Shown: positions 43,625 to 52,495, counted from the stretch's first letter. The stretch is 64,000 nt of DNA from Streptomyces sannanensis (GCF_039536205.1 NZ_BAAAYL010000001.1:6138001-6202000); one strand, 5' to 3'. The notes: generated from the sequence alone by a model not told the origin. Made by a program: numbers and translations.

Positions 43625-45844
43625 TCACTCCGCGGCCGGCAGCAGCCCGCGCAGGAGCGTGCCCAGGCGGGTCGTACGAGGCCGCTCAGACCGTTCGGCG
43701 ACGGCCTCGGGGAGGGCCTGGTCGACGCCGTGGACCACGGACAGGTGCCGCTCGCCGCGGCCGAAGGCCGTGTAGACCCAGGGCCGGGTGAGCGCCTGCG
43801 TGGCATCGCCGGGCAGCACCACGACGACCGCGGGCCAGCGCATTCCGGCGGCCTGATGCGCGGTCAGCGCCCAGCCGTGCCGGACCAGTGACGCCACCCG
43901 CTCCTTCGGGACGACCGTCCTCCTGCCCTCGCAGTCGAGCCGCAGTCCCTCCGCGTCCGCGCCCAGAACCGTCCCCGGCAGTGTCCTGCCGGGCGCCGGG
44001 GTGTAGGCGATCCTGTCCCCCGGGTCGAAGCCCCCGAAGCGGCCGGGGCCGGGGTTCAGCCGTTCCTTGAGCGCGATGTTCAACGCCCGCGTCCCCGCCG
44101 AGCCGCCGTGCCCCACCGTGATCACCTGGGTCTGCTCCGCGGGCACGCCGATTGCTCTCGGCACGGAGTCGGCCACCAGCTGAACCGTCCGGTGCACCGC
44201 CTCGCCGGCGTCCCGCACGGGGACGATGACCACCTCCCGGCCCGGCGCGTCCACCCGGTTCAGCTCGCCGATCCCGATCCCGGAGACCAGCTCCCCGATC
44301 GGGCCCGGATCAGGGGTCCGGGAGACCACGACGGGGCAGGCACGGGCGGCCAGCACATCGGCGAAGACGTGCCCCGCGCCGGCCGACGGCAGCACCCCCG
44401 GATCCCCGCTGAGCACCAGCCGGCCGCCGTCCGGCAGCGACTCCAGCAGCATCGCCGCGGTCTCCACATCCAGCTGAGGAGCGTCCAGGACGACCAGGAC
44501 GTCCAGGGCGAGTGCCCCGTCCTCGTCCCGCCCCGGGCCCTCCGAGCCGGAGAGCAGCCCGGCCACGGTGGCCGCCGCGCCCGGTCCGGTCAGCTCGGCC
44601 AGGCGTCGACGCCCGTTCTCGCTGTGGGCCGTGGCGTACGCCCTCAGGCCCAGCGCGGCCGCGGCCGTGACCAGCGCGGCCGGCTCGGCGCGCGCCGCCT
44701 CGCCGCCGGTGTGCGCGACCAGGCCGTGCGCCGCGGCCGCGTGGATGAGGTCGGCGGCGGAAGGCGAGGGGGCGGCGGTGGCCGCGGACTCCCATTCGGC
44801 GTCCTTCGGGGCGCTGTTGACCAGGCGCGCCAGACCGTCGGCGAGGCTCTCCTCGGCGAGCGCGAAGCGGTCGAGCCCGAGCAGGACGGGCACCGGCCGC
44901 TCGGCTTCCTCGTCCGCCGGGCCCTCCTCGAGCCCGTCCTGGAAGACCAGCACCGCACCGTCCTCGATGGCGCTCTGCAGCGCCACGTCGGGGTCGGGCA
45001 CCGCCAGCTCCGCGAGCCCACGTCGCACCTCGTCCGACAGCAGCGCGGTGTGCCCCCGGAGCGCCGCGCGTTCCAGCAGCCAGCCGGTCAGGGCCGTCGC
45101 CCGGCGCTCGTCCCCGGGCCCGCACTCCGCGCCAAGCAGCGCCCGGGCGAAGCCGTCGGCCTGCTCCGGCCGTATGCCGGGCACGGCCAGCAGCTGCCAT
45201 GGGTTCTGCCGCAGCGTCTCCGGAGCCTGCTCGCCCAGCGATTCCGCGACCCGGTCCGCGAGCGCCTCCGGCGCCCCGCCCTCGGACAGCACGGCCCTGA
45301 CGGCCGCGACGACACCGGGCGCGACGGCGGCCGCGGGGCGCGGCGGCTGCGGGCGAACGGGCGCCTCGGGAGCCGGGGCGGCCTGCCGCGGTTCCGGTGC
45401 CGGGGTGGCGAAGAAGGAAGTCCCCGGCTTGTCGCCGGTCTCCACGGCCCGCACCGCGGCGAGCAGATCGGCGGCCGCCCCGCTCAGCTTCGTCCCGCTC
45501 TCGATCGAGCCGCCCTTCTCGGCCTTGCGCTTCTCGATGCGCGCCCGCAACTCCCGCTGCGCGGCCAGCTCGGCCTGCGCCTCGGACAGCTCGTCTCCCT
45601 GTTCGGCTTCCTCGCCGGCGCCCCCGGCGGAGTCGCCGTCCTCGGTGTCGGGTACTTCGGCCTCGTCGACGCCCCCGGCTTCTTCCTCATGGGCCGGATC
45701 CGCCTGGGCAGGCGGGCTGCCGGCGGCCGGCGACTCGGGCAGACGACCGTCCGTCGCGGAAGGCGCGGCCTCCGGGGCAGTCGGGGGGGTCCCCGTCGGC
45801 ATGGCGATGTCGGCGCCGTCGGCATCACGGCGGTCCGTACTCAC
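43625..45844 (-). CDS. RecD/TraA-like helicase with degenerate ATPase motifs
   Basis: 739 residues. An acidic, low-complexity N-terminus (1-100), a helix-hairpin-helix-like section (LRQNPWQLLAVPGIRPEQAD), then the two RecA folds of a superfamily 1B helicase. The order of motifs follows RecD2, but they are altered: Walker A is HTGGEAARAEP instead of GGPGTGKT, Walker B is VVLDAPQLD instead of VDEAS, and motif III is GDPGVLPS instead of GDPDQLPS. The final YTAFGRGERHL replaces YTAVTRAR. It is therefore probably unable to hydrolyse ATP and may be a DNA-binding or regulatory subunit. GTG 45844 overlaps the aldo/keto reductase stop (GTGA). A damage-type promoter lies inside that upstream gene at 45923-45945. 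Confidence 0.85.
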   Translation of the reverse strand: MSTDRRDADGADIAMPTGTPPTAPEAAPSATDGRLPESPAAGSPPAQADPAHEEEAGGVDEAEVPDTEDGDSAGGAGEEAEQGDELSEAQAELAAQRELRARIEKRKAEKGGSIESGTKLSGAAADLLAAVRAVETGDKPGTSFFATPAPEPRQAAPAPEAPVRPQPPRPAAAVAPGVVAAVRAVLSEGGAPEALADRVAESLGEQAPETLRQNPWQLLAVPGIRPEQADGFARALLGAECGPGDERRATALTGWLLERAALRGHTALLSDEVRRGLAELAVPDPDVALQSAIEDGAVLVFQDGLEEGPADEEAERPVPVLLGLDRFALAEESLADGLARLVNSAPKDAEWESAATAAPSPSAADLIHAAAAHGLVAHTGGEAARAEPAALVTAAAALGLRAYATAHSENGRRRLAELTGPGAAATVAGLLSGSEGPGRDEDGALALDVLVVLDAPQLDVETAAMLLESLPDGGRLVLSGDPGVLPSAGAGHVFADVLAARACPVVVSRTPDPGPIGELVSGIGIGELNRVDAPGREVVIVPVRDAGEAVHRTVQLVADSVPRAIGVPAEQTQVITVGHGGSAGTRALNIALKERLNPGPGRFGGFDPGDRIAYTPAPGRTLPGTVLGADAEGLRLDCEGRRTVVPKERVASLVRHGWALTAHQAAGMRWPAVVVVLPGDATQALTRPWVYTAFGRGERHLSVVHGVDQALPEAVAERSERPRTTRLGTLLRGLLPAAE

Positions 45845-46824
45845 AGCGTGCTCCAGTCCTGGTCGGGATAGCGGTGCACGGGCGCCGACACGTCGTCGAG
45901 CGCCTGGCAGATCTCGTCAGGAAGACTAAGCGCCTCCACTGACAATGCCGCCGTGAGCTGCTGCGCGGTGCGCGCGCCCACGATCGGAGCGGTCACGCCC
46001 GGCCGGTCGCGGATCCAGGCCAGGGCCACCTGGAGCGGTGTGCTGGCCAGTCCGTCCGCGGCCGTGACGACCGCTTCGACGATACGGCTCGCCGTGTCGT
46101 CGAGGTACGGCGCGACGAACGGCGCCATGTGCTCCGACGCGCCACGCGAGTCTGAGGGCGTGGCGTGCCGGTACTTGCCGGTGAGCACACCGCGCCCGAG
46201 CGGGGAGGAGGGCAGCAGCCCGAGGCCCAGATCGAGGGCGGCCGGCAGCACCTCGCGCTCCACGCCGCGCTGGAGCAGCGAGTACTCCATCTGTGTACTG
46301 GCGAGCCTGGTCCGTGTCCCCGGCGCGGCCAGCTGCCAGGTCGCGGCCTTCGCCAGCTGCCAGCCGCAGAAGTTGGACACCCCGGCGTACCGGGCGCGGC
46401 CGCTGCTCACGGCTATGTCGAGCGCCTGCAGCGTCTCCTCGAGCGGGGTCGTCGGATCGAACGCATGGATCTGCCACAGATCGACATGGTCGGTGCCCAG
46501 CCGCTCCAGCGAAGCGTCCAGCGCAGCCAGCAGATGGCCGCGTGAGCCGTCCAAACGCCGGTCGGGGTCGGGGACGCTGCCCGCCTTGGTGGCGACGACC
46601 AGATCGTGCCGTGGTACGAGCCCGTCGAGGAGCCGGCCCAGGACATACTCGGCCTCCCCGCCGCCGTACACGTCCGCCGTGTCGACGAGCGTGCCGCCCG
46701 CCTCCCAGAAAGTCTTCAAAAGGTCTGCGGCGTCGTGCTCGTCGGTGTCCCGCCCCCAGGTGAGGGTGCCGAGCCCGATCCGGGATACACGCAGGCCCGT
46801 GCGGCCGAGATGCCTCTGTTCCAT
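45841..46824 (-). CDS. Aldo/keto reductase
   Basis: 327-residue NADPH-dependent reductase. Tetrad residues are visible: Asp48 and Tyr53 (VDTADVYG), Lys in VATKAG and His in LWQIHAFD; the C-terminal cofactor motif is PIVGARTAQQL. ATG 46824 is preceded only by an ordinary upstream region shared with the divergent LLM oxidoreductase gene. Its last codons overlap the helicase-like gene and contain a promoter-like element for it. Substrate unknown. Confidence 0.92.
   Translation of the reverse strand: MEQRHLGRTGLRVSRIGLGTLTWGRDTDEHDAADLLKTFWEAGGTLVDTADVYGGGEAEYVLGRLLDGLVPRHDLVVATKAGSVPDPDRRLDGSRGHLLAALDASLERLGTDHVDLWQIHAFDPTTPLEETLQALDIAVSSGRARYAGVSNFCGWQLAKAATWQLAAPGTRTRLASTQMEYSLLQRGVEREVLPAALDLGLGLLPSSPLGRGVLTGKYRHATPSDSRGASEHMAPFVAPYLDDTASRIVEAVVTAADGLASTPLQVALAWIRDRPGVTAPIVGARTAQQLTAALSVEALSLPDEICQALDDVSAPVHRYPDQDWSTL
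45923..45945 (-). promoter_or_regulatory. RecA-NDp/PafBC-type promoter inside the aldo/keto reductase gene
   Basis: On the minus strand TTGTCAGTG (45945-45937), eight bases, TAGTCT (45928-45923) matches TTGTCRGTG-N8-TANNNT. It lies about 80 nt upstream of the GTG of the degenerate helicase gene, within the coding sequence of the upstream gene, so it could add damage-induced expression. It may be a coincidence of coding sequence; not tested. Confidence 0.5.
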
Positions 46825-46942
46825 GTGCGCTGAGAGTAGTGGCCAAGACTCCGTACCGAGGGTGCCTGTGGACAACTCCGGCGCGCTAGAGTTCCCGCCA
46901 CCGGGACATTACTGATGAGTAAGACGAGTAAGGGGAGCGGTC

Positions 46943-48001
46943 ATGAGGCTCGGGATCAACCTCGGCTACTGGGGCGCCGGGATGGACGGCGACAACCTCG
47001 CGGTGGCACAGGAGGCCGACCGGCTCGGCTATGACGTCTGCTGGGCGGCCGAGGCATACGGCTCGGACGCCCCCACGGTGCTGTCCTGGGTCGCGGCGCA
47101 GACCGAACGCATCGACATCGGCTCCGCGATCTTCCAGATCCCGGCCCGTACGCCCGCGATGACCGCCATGACCGCGGCCACCCTCGACTCGCTCTCCGGC
47201 GGACGCTTCCGCCTCGGCCTCGGCGTATCGGGCCCCCAGGTGTCCGAGGGCTGGTACGGCGTCAAGTTCGACAAGCCGCTCGCCCGCACGCGTGAGTACG
47301 TCGAGATCGTCCGCAGGGCGATGTCCCGGGAGCGCCTCTCGTACGAGGGCGAGCACTGGACGCTGCCGCTGCCCGGCGGCCCCGGCAAGCCGCTCAAGCT
47401 CACCGTGCACCCGACGCGCCCGCACATTCCGCTCTACATCGCCGCGATCGGCCCCAAGAACCTGGAGCAGACCGGCGAGATCGCCGACGGCGCCCTGCTG
47501 ATCTTCCCCTCGGCCGATCACCTCGAGGACACCGCCGTCCGGCACCTCCGCGCTGGCCGCGAGAAGGCCGGCAAGACCCTCGAGGGCTTCGACATCTGCC
47601 CGACGCTGCCGCTCGCGCTCGGCGAGGACAAGGACGTTTCCGCGCTGGCCGACATCTTCCGGCCGTACACCGCGCTGTATGTGGGCGGCATGGGCAGTCG
47701 CAAGCAGAACTTCTACAATCAGCTCGCCCGGCGCATGGGCTACGAGAAGGAAGCCGCCGAGATCCAGGACAAGTACCTGTCCGGCGAAAAGGAGGGCGCC
47801 GCGGCCGCTGTCCCGCAGCAGCTCATCGACTCCACCACGTTGCTGGGCTCGGTGGCCCGCATCGCGGACCGGATGCGGGCCTACGCCGCCGCGGGCGTCA
47901 CCACACTGACCCTCGCCCCGGCCGGCTTCACCCTCGACGAGCGGATCGCGGCCCTCCGGGCCGGCGTCGAGGCGCTGGAGCGGGCCGGACTCGCCGGATG
48001 A
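46943..48001 (+). CDS. LLM-class F420-dependent oxidoreductase
   Basis: 352 residues with a luciferase-like TIM barrel. N-terminal RLGINLGYWG, EADRLGYDVCWAAEAYGSD, the IGSAIFQIPARTPAMTAMTAATLD signature and GLGVSGPQVSEGWYG are typical of F420-dependent members such as N5,N10-methylene-H4MPT reductase-like proteins of actinobacteria. Starts with ATG 46943 after AAGGGGAG. Followed by a strong hairpin. Substrate unknown. Confidence 0.9.
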   Translation: MRLGINLGYWGAGMDGDNLAVAQEADRLGYDVCWAAEAYGSDAPTVLSWVAAQTERIDIGSAIFQIPARTPAMTAMTAATLDSLSGGRFRLGLGVSGPQVSEGWYGVKFDKPLARTREYVEIVRRAMSRERLSYEGEHWTLPLPGGPGKPLKLTVHPTRPHIPLYIAAIGPKNLEQTGEIADGALLIFPSADHLEDTAVRHLRAGREKAGKTLEGFDICPTLPLALGEDKDVSALADIFRPYTALYVGGMGSRKQNFYNQLARRMGYEKEAAEIQDKYLSGEKEGAAAAVPQQLIDSTTLLGSVARIADRMRAYAAAGVTTLTLAPAGFTLDERIAALRAGVEALERAGLAG

Positions 48002-48007
48002 GCCTGC

Positions 48008-48046
48008 GGCCGTGGTGGGGGCTCGGGGGTCTTCCCCGCCACGGCC
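48008..48046 (+). terminator. Terminator after LLM oxidoreductase
   Basis: GGCCGTGGTGGGG (48008-48020) pairs with CCCCGCCACGGCC (48034-48046) with one G-T pair. A second inverted repeat, CGCGTAAC (48051-48058) and GTTACGCG (48080-48087), follows before the next gene and could be regulatory. Confidence 0.75.
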
Positions 48047-48202
48047 GTCACGCGTAACAACGCGCCGGAGGGCACCCCGGTTACGCGCGTCTGCACAGCC
48101 GGCGTCCTCCTTTCGGCGCAGTTGGGTGAAACAGCTGTTGCCCGCCACCTCATGTCGCAATTGACTGGTTCTTCGCGGATTCCCTTCCCGGAGGTGGCAG
48201 TG

Positions 48203-48991
48203 ATGCTCTCGGCCAAGAGCCTGTTCCAGGAAATCCTCGACAACGACGAGTCGTTCCGGCTGTTCTGCTCCATCGCGGCCAGCGGGGAATCCCAGGGGGG
48301 CTGGGAGAACGGCCGGATCTCGGCGCTCGTCCCGGAGAGTCAGCGCCGCCTGGCGCCCAAGGTCGCCCGGCACGGTGCCGACGAGGACAAGCACGGCCGG
48401 ATCTTCAACGCCCTGCTGCGCAAGCGCGGCCTCGACCCGGTCGCGGTTCCGCACGAGACCGACTACACCTTGCTCCTCGAGGAGCGCGGCATCGGTCTGG
48501 CGCACGACAAACTGCGCGGGGACGAGCCCCTGACCGAGTACGACATCCTTGCCTACCTCGCCCACAGCCGGGTCACCGAGCAGCGCGCGTCCGAGCAGAT
48601 GGTGATGCTCCGCACGTACTTCGGCGACCACCCCGAGCTCGGCAGGGCGGTCAGGATGATCGCCGGCGACGAGGACAACCACCTCGCCTACTGCCACGAG
48701 GAGCTGCTCCGGCTGGCCCGTTCGGGAAACGGGCGTACCATCCAGCGGCTGCTGCGCGACAGCGCGCTCGCCGAGATCGCGGTCTACCGGGACGTCAGCC
48801 TCGCCGTGATGGCCCACATGGGCCGTATCCTCCGCTGGACCAGGGCCAAGTCCGTCGTTCTCGCGGCCGGCATCCACGCGGTGTACGCGTACGAACGCCT
48901 CGGCGGCTGGCGGCGCATGGTCACCCTCACGATGCCCGAGCGCCGTGACGCGCTCGGCGGGCCCGCCACCGCGACACCGGAATTCGCCTGA
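48203..48991 (+). CDS. Ferritin-like diiron-type protein
   Basis: 262-residue all-helical protein. Diiron-type ExxH motifs are visible in DEDKH (E61..H64) and in GDEDNHLAYCHEE, with a further Glu in RVTEQRASEQ, as in ferritin-like four-helix bundles. ATG 48203 follows GGAGGT; the longer frame lacks a ribosome site. The C-terminal 70 residues contain a weakly hydrophobic stretch (VVLAAGIHAVYAY) that may contact the membrane. Role (oxygenase, iron handling or redox) unknown. Confidence 0.8.
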   Translation: MLSAKSLFQEILDNDESFRLFCSIAASGESQGGWENGRISALVPESQRRLAPKVARHGADEDKHGRIFNALLRKRGLDPVAVPHETDYTLLLEERGIGLAHDKLRGDEPLTEYDILAYLAHSRVTEQRASEQMVMLRTYFGDHPELGRAVRMIAGDEDNHLAYCHEELLRLARSGNGRTIQRLLRDSALAEIAVYRDVSLAVMAHMGRILRWTRAKSVVLAAGIHAVYAYERLGGWRRMVTLTMPERRDALGGPATATPEFA

Positions 48992-48998
48992 CCGCCCG

Positions 48999-49994
48999 CT
49001 ACAGCCAGCCGCGCTTCTTGAGGAGGCGGTGCAGCCATATCACGAGTGTCGTCATCAGTACGATCACCGCCGGATAACCCCAGGGCTGCCTGAGCTCGGG
49101 TATGTCCTTGAAGTTCATGCCGTAGATCCCCGCGACCATGGTGGGAACCGCGGCCATCGCCGCCCACGCCGAGATCTTCCGCATGTCGTCGTTCTGCCGC
49201 ACACCCACCTGGGCGAGATGCGCGAACAGAACGTCGGAGAGCAGCCGGTCGAGTCCCTCCATGCTCTCGTTGGCCCGGGTCAGATGGTCGGCGACGTCCC
49301 GGAAGAACAACCGCGCCTCGGCGTGCACGAACGGCACGCCGGCACCCGCCAGCCGCTGTATCGGCTGGACGAGGGGTATCGTGGCGCGCCGGAATTCCAG
49401 GACCTGACGCTTGAACGTGTAGATCCGCGCGGCGATCGTCTTGGTGTCCCCGCCGCCGGCGGGTGCGAAGACCTCGGCCTCCAGCTCCTCCAGGTCGACC
49501 TGGAGCTCGGCCGCCACGTCGATGTAGTGGTCGACCACAGCATCGCTCACCGCGTACATGACCGTCGTGGGCCCGTGCCTGAGGATGTCCGGTTCCGCCT
49601 CCAGTCGCCGCCGGACGGCGGCCAGCGGTGCCCCCTCCCCGTGCCGCACCGTCACCACGAACGAATCGCCCACGAAGACCATCAGCTCGCCCGTGCTGAC
49701 GGTGTCGCCCTCCGGCTCGTACACCACCGGCTTCAGCACCAGGAACAGCGAGTCGTCGTAGACCTCCAGCTTCGGCCGCTGATGCGCGCACAGCGCGTCC
49801 TCCACCGCCAGCGGATGCAGCCCGAACTCGCTGCTGACCAGGTCGAATTCCTCCTCTGTGGGCTCGTGCATGCCGAGCCAGAGAAACGCGTCCCCGGTGG
49901 CACGCGCCTCACCGAGAGCGTCGGAGAGGTCCGCCGGTCCCTCGGTGCGGCGTCCGTCACGGTAGATGGCACAATCGACGATCACGGCGCGCAT
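48999..49994 (-). CDS. corA: CorA-family magnesium/cobalt transporter
   Basis: 331 residues. Large N-terminal cytoplasmic domain, then two C-terminal transmembrane helices with the diagnostic YGMNF motif at the pore entrance. It mediates Mg2+ (Co2+, Ni2+) entry as a pentamer. ATG 49994 follows GGGGGAG very closely; in-frame GTG 49985 has better spacing. The open frame extends into a repeat element upstream, which is not coding. Convergent with the ferritin-like gene (stops only 7 bp apart). Confidence 0.93.
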   Translation of the reverse strand: MRAVIVDCAIYRDGRRTEGPADLSDALGEARATGDAFLWLGMHEPTEEEFDLVSSEFGLHPLAVEDALCAHQRPKLEVYDDSLFLVLKPVVYEPEGDTVSTGELMVFVGDSFVVTVRHGEGAPLAAVRRRLEAEPDILRHGPTTVMYAVSDAVVDHYIDVAAELQVDLEELEAEVFAPAGGGDTKTIAARIYTFKRQVLEFRRATIPLVQPIQRLAGAGVPFVHAEARLFFRDVADHLTRANESMEGLDRLLSDVLFAHLAQVGVRQNDDMRKISAWAAMAAVPTMVAGIYGMNFKDIPELRQPWGYPAVIVLMTTLVIWLHRLLKKRGWL

Positions 49995-50040
49995 TCTCCC
50001 CCGAAGCGGGCCCCGGCGCACCCAGGCCGGGCGGGCCGCC

Positions 50041-50340
50041 GTGCTCTGACCGGGAGGGTTCACCGGCTCGCGACGCTCCCCCGGAGGTGCCCCCAGGCAC
50101 GGCACCTTTCCCCGTAGCCCTTCGGGCACGGGAGGTACCCCCACCGTTGTCGCATCGCGCGAGTACGGCCGAGTACGAGCTGCGACGCTCCGCCTTGCGA
50201 TGCACCGCACCTGGTGGCACCTCCGGGGGCACCCTGGGGCACCCTGGGGGCACCCCCAGCGGTAGCTGGGGGAGGTAGCTGGGGGAGGTAGCTGGGGGAG
50301 CCGCGGGCTTCCCGGCAAACCTTTCCGGTCACAGCACTAG
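50041..50340 (-). repeat. MITE-like element, copy 2
   Basis: 300-bp copy of the element at 30416-30640 in opposite orientation. Its ends match as inverted repeats: GTGCTCTGACCGG (50041-50053) versus GTGCTGTGACCGG read from the other end, continuing to about 20 bp with mismatches. It is longer than copy 1 because of extra tandem units of about 14 bp (GGTAGCTGGGGGAG, three at 50260-50300). No ORF with a transposase motif. It fills the gap between corA and the histidine phosphatase gene. Confidence 0.75.
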
Positions 50341-50350
50341 GCTGATCGGC

Positions 50351-51031
50351 ATGCCCACGCTGATGCTTGTACGGCACGGACGCTCCACCGCCAACACCGC
50401 CGGTGTGCTCGCGGGCTGGACACCCGGCGTCGCCCTCGACGAGCGGGGCGCCGCCCAGGCGGCCGCGCTCCCCGGCAGGCTCGCCGGACTCCCGCTGGCC
50501 GCGGCCGTCACCAGCCCGCTCCAGCGCTGCCGGGACACCCTCCAGCCGCTGCTCGCCGCCCGCCCGGACCTGCCCCTGCACACCGACGAACGGATCGGCG
50601 AGTGCCACTACGGGGACTGGTCGGGCCGCAAACTCGCGGAACTCACCGACGAGCCGCTGATGGAGACCGTCCAGCGGCACCCCTCGGCCGCCGCCTTCCC
50701 CGGCGGTGAGTCGCTGCGGGCCATGCAGGCCCGGGCGGTCGGGGCGGTACGGGACTGGAACGCCCGCGTCGAGTCCGACCACGGGGAGGACGCGATCTAT
50801 CTGATGTGCTCGCACGGCGACATCATCAAGTCGATCGTCGCCGACGCCCTCGGTATGCACCTCGACCTCTTCCAGCGGATCCGGGTGGACCCGTGTTCCC
50901 TCACCGTGATCCGCTACACCCGGCTGCGCCCCTTCCTGCTGCGCCTCGGCGACACCGGCGACCTCGCCTCGCTGCTGCCGCGCGGCGACGGCGGACAGGC
51001 CGTCGTCGGCGGCGGCGCGGGGGCGCCGTGA
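50351..51031 (+). CDS. Histidine phosphatase family protein (MSMEG_4193 type)
   Basis: 226 residues with the phosphohistidine motif LVRHGRST at the N-terminus, a second RH-region in SPLQRCRDT and the late His in CSHGDIIKS. This is the phosphoglycerate-mutase-like type encoded next to DUF3090, SCO1662-type and mshC genes in actinobacteria. ATG 50351 starts 10 bp beyond the MITE-like repeat; TAGGCT at 50338-50343 could be a -10 giving a nearly leaderless message. Substrate unknown. Confidence 0.9.
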   Translation: MPTLMLVRHGRSTANTAGVLAGWTPGVALDERGAAQAAALPGRLAGLPLAAAVTSPLQRCRDTLQPLLAARPDLPLHTDERIGECHYGDWSGRKLAELTDEPLMETVQRHPSAAAFPGGESLRAMQARAVGAVRDWNARVESDHGEDAIYLMCSHGDIIKSIVADALGMHLDLFQRIRVDPCSLTVIRYTRLRPFLLRLGDTGDLASLLPRGDGGQAVVGGGAGAP

Positions 51032-51110
51032 TCGCCCGGCGCAGTAGGGTGGACGCGCCGAATACCGCGTAGCCATGACCCCACAGCCGATGCACAAGGG
51101 AGCCCAGGAC

Positions 51111-51701
51111 GTGTCCCGCCAGGTGTTCTTCTACGATCCACCGGAGCGCTTCGTGGCCGGTACGGTCGGGATGCCCGGACGCCGTATGTTCTTCCTCCAG
51201 GCCTCCGCCGCGGGCCGGGTCACCAGCGTCGCGCTGGAGAAGACCCAGGTCGCCGCACTCGCCGAGCGGATCGACGAACTGCTCGACGAGGTGCTCCGCC
51301 GCACCGGCGGCAACGCCCCTGTGCCGGCCGTCGCGCCCCCCGACACCACCGACACGGCGCCGCTCGACACGCCCGTCGAGGAGGAGTTCCGGGTGGGCAC
51401 GATGGCACTTGCCTGGGACGGCGAGGAACAGCGCATGATCATCGAGGCACAGGCGCTGGTGGAGTTGGAGGCCGACTCCGAGGAAGACCTCGCCGCAGCC
51501 GAGGAGCGGCTCCTCCAGGACGAGGAGAACGGCCCCCCGATGCTGCGTGTGCGGCTCACCGGAGCCCAGGCCAGGGCCTTCGCCAAGCGTGCCCTCGACG
51601 TCGTCAACGCGGGCCGGCCGCCGTGCCCGCTGTGCAGCCTGCCGCTCGACCCGGAAGGACATGTATGCCCGCGTCAGAACGGGTATCGTCGCGGAGCCTA
51701 G
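51111..51701 (+). CDS. DUF3090 family protein
   Basis: 196 residues beginning VSRQVFFYDPPERFVAGTVG, characteristic of DUF3090 (TIGR03847). C-terminal cysteines PCPLC..GHVCPR form a probable zinc site. GTG 51111 follows AGGGAG; an in-frame ATG at 51075 is less likely. Its end overlaps the next gene by 37 bp. Always found with the neighbouring SCO1662-type gene, which implies joint function, still undefined. Confidence 0.88.
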   Translation: MSRQVFFYDPPERFVAGTVGMPGRRMFFLQASAAGRVTSVALEKTQVAALAERIDELLDEVLRRTGGNAPVPAVAPPDTTDTAPLDTPVEEEFRVGTMALAWDGEEQRMIIEAQALVELEADSEEDLAAAEERLLQDEENGPPMLRVRLTGAQARAFAKRALDVVNAGRPPCPLCSLPLDPEGHVCPRQNGYRRGA

Positions 51702-52495
51702 GCCCCGAGGGCTCCGCCTGTGAGCTGCTGACCGGCGGCGAGCTCACGGTGCGCGGCCGGATCCGCGAGGCCTCCAACGCGGTGCTGTTCTGCACGGTCG
51801 CGTACGACGGCGAGGAGGCGTCCTGCGTCTACAAGCCCATCGCCGGGGAGCGGCCCCTGTGGGACTTCCCCGACGGCACCCTCGCCCAGCGCGAGGTCGC
51901 CGCGTACGAGGTGTCCGAGGCCATGGGATGGGACCTGGTGCCGCCCACCGTGCTGCGCGACGGGCCGTACGGCGAGGGCATGGTCCAGCTGTGGGTCGAG
52001 GCGGATCCCGAGGCGTCCCTCCTCGCCCTGGTCGAGGACGAGGAGCCCGGGGACGGTTGGAAGGCGGTCGGCTTCGCCGACGTGGGCGAGGGTCGGACGG
52101 CGTTGCTGGTGCATGCCGACGACCCACGGCTGCAGCGGCTCGCCGTACTCGACGCGGTGATCAACAACGGCGACCGGAAGGGCGGGCATCTGCTGCCGAC
52201 GCCCGACGGGCGGCTGTTCGGCATCGACCACGGGGTCACCTTCCACGTCGACGACAGGCTGCGCACGCTGCTGTGGGGCTGGGCGGGTGAGCCTCTGACG
52301 GCCGAGGCGGTCGAGGCCCTGGCGGGCCTCGACACCGCGCTGTCCGAGGGCGGCTTCCTCGCCGTCCGTCTGGCCGGACTGATCACCCAGGCCGAGGTGG
52401 CTGCCCTCCGCGCCCGCGTCCAGGCGCTGCGCGCGTCGGGTGTGCACCCGGAGCCGTCTGGGGAGTGGCCGGCCATCCCCTGGCCCCCGGTGTAG
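51665..52495 (+). CDS. SCO1662-family protein (PI3/4-kinase-like fold)
   Basis: 276 residues of TIGR03843 type. Kinase-like features: CVYKPIAGERPLWDFPDGTLAQREVAAYEVS (nucleotide-binding Lys and following Glu), LDAVINNGDRKGGHLL (catalytic Asp/Asn loop) and FGIDHGVTFH (metal Asp), similar to PI3K-like and HipA-like kinases. ATG 51665 follows GAAGG and overlaps the DUF3090 end. Probably a small-molecule or protein kinase; substrate unknown. It precedes mshC. Confidence 0.85.
   Translation: MPASERVSSRSLGPEGSACELLTGGELTVRGRIREASNAVLFCTVAYDGEEASCVYKPIAGERPLWDFPDGTLAQREVAAYEVSEAMGWDLVPPTVLRDGPYGEGMVQLWVEADPEASLLALVEDEEPGDGWKAVGFADVGEGRTALLVHADDPRLQRLAVLDAVINNGDRKGGHLLPTPDGRLFGIDHGVTFHVDDRLRTLLWGWAGEPLTAEAVEALAGLDTALSEGGFLAVRLAGLITQAEVAALRARVQALRASGVHPEPSGEWPAIPWPPV

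Noticed and set aside
46886..48877. 663-codon minus-strand frame across the LLM oxidoreductase and ferritin-like genes
   Set aside because: Antisense to two well-supported genes, spans an intergenic terminator, and shows no motif.
50240..50300. CRISPR-like array of about 14-bp repeats near 50260
   Set aside because: Repeats are directly adjacent without spacers and lie inside a dispersed MITE-like element.
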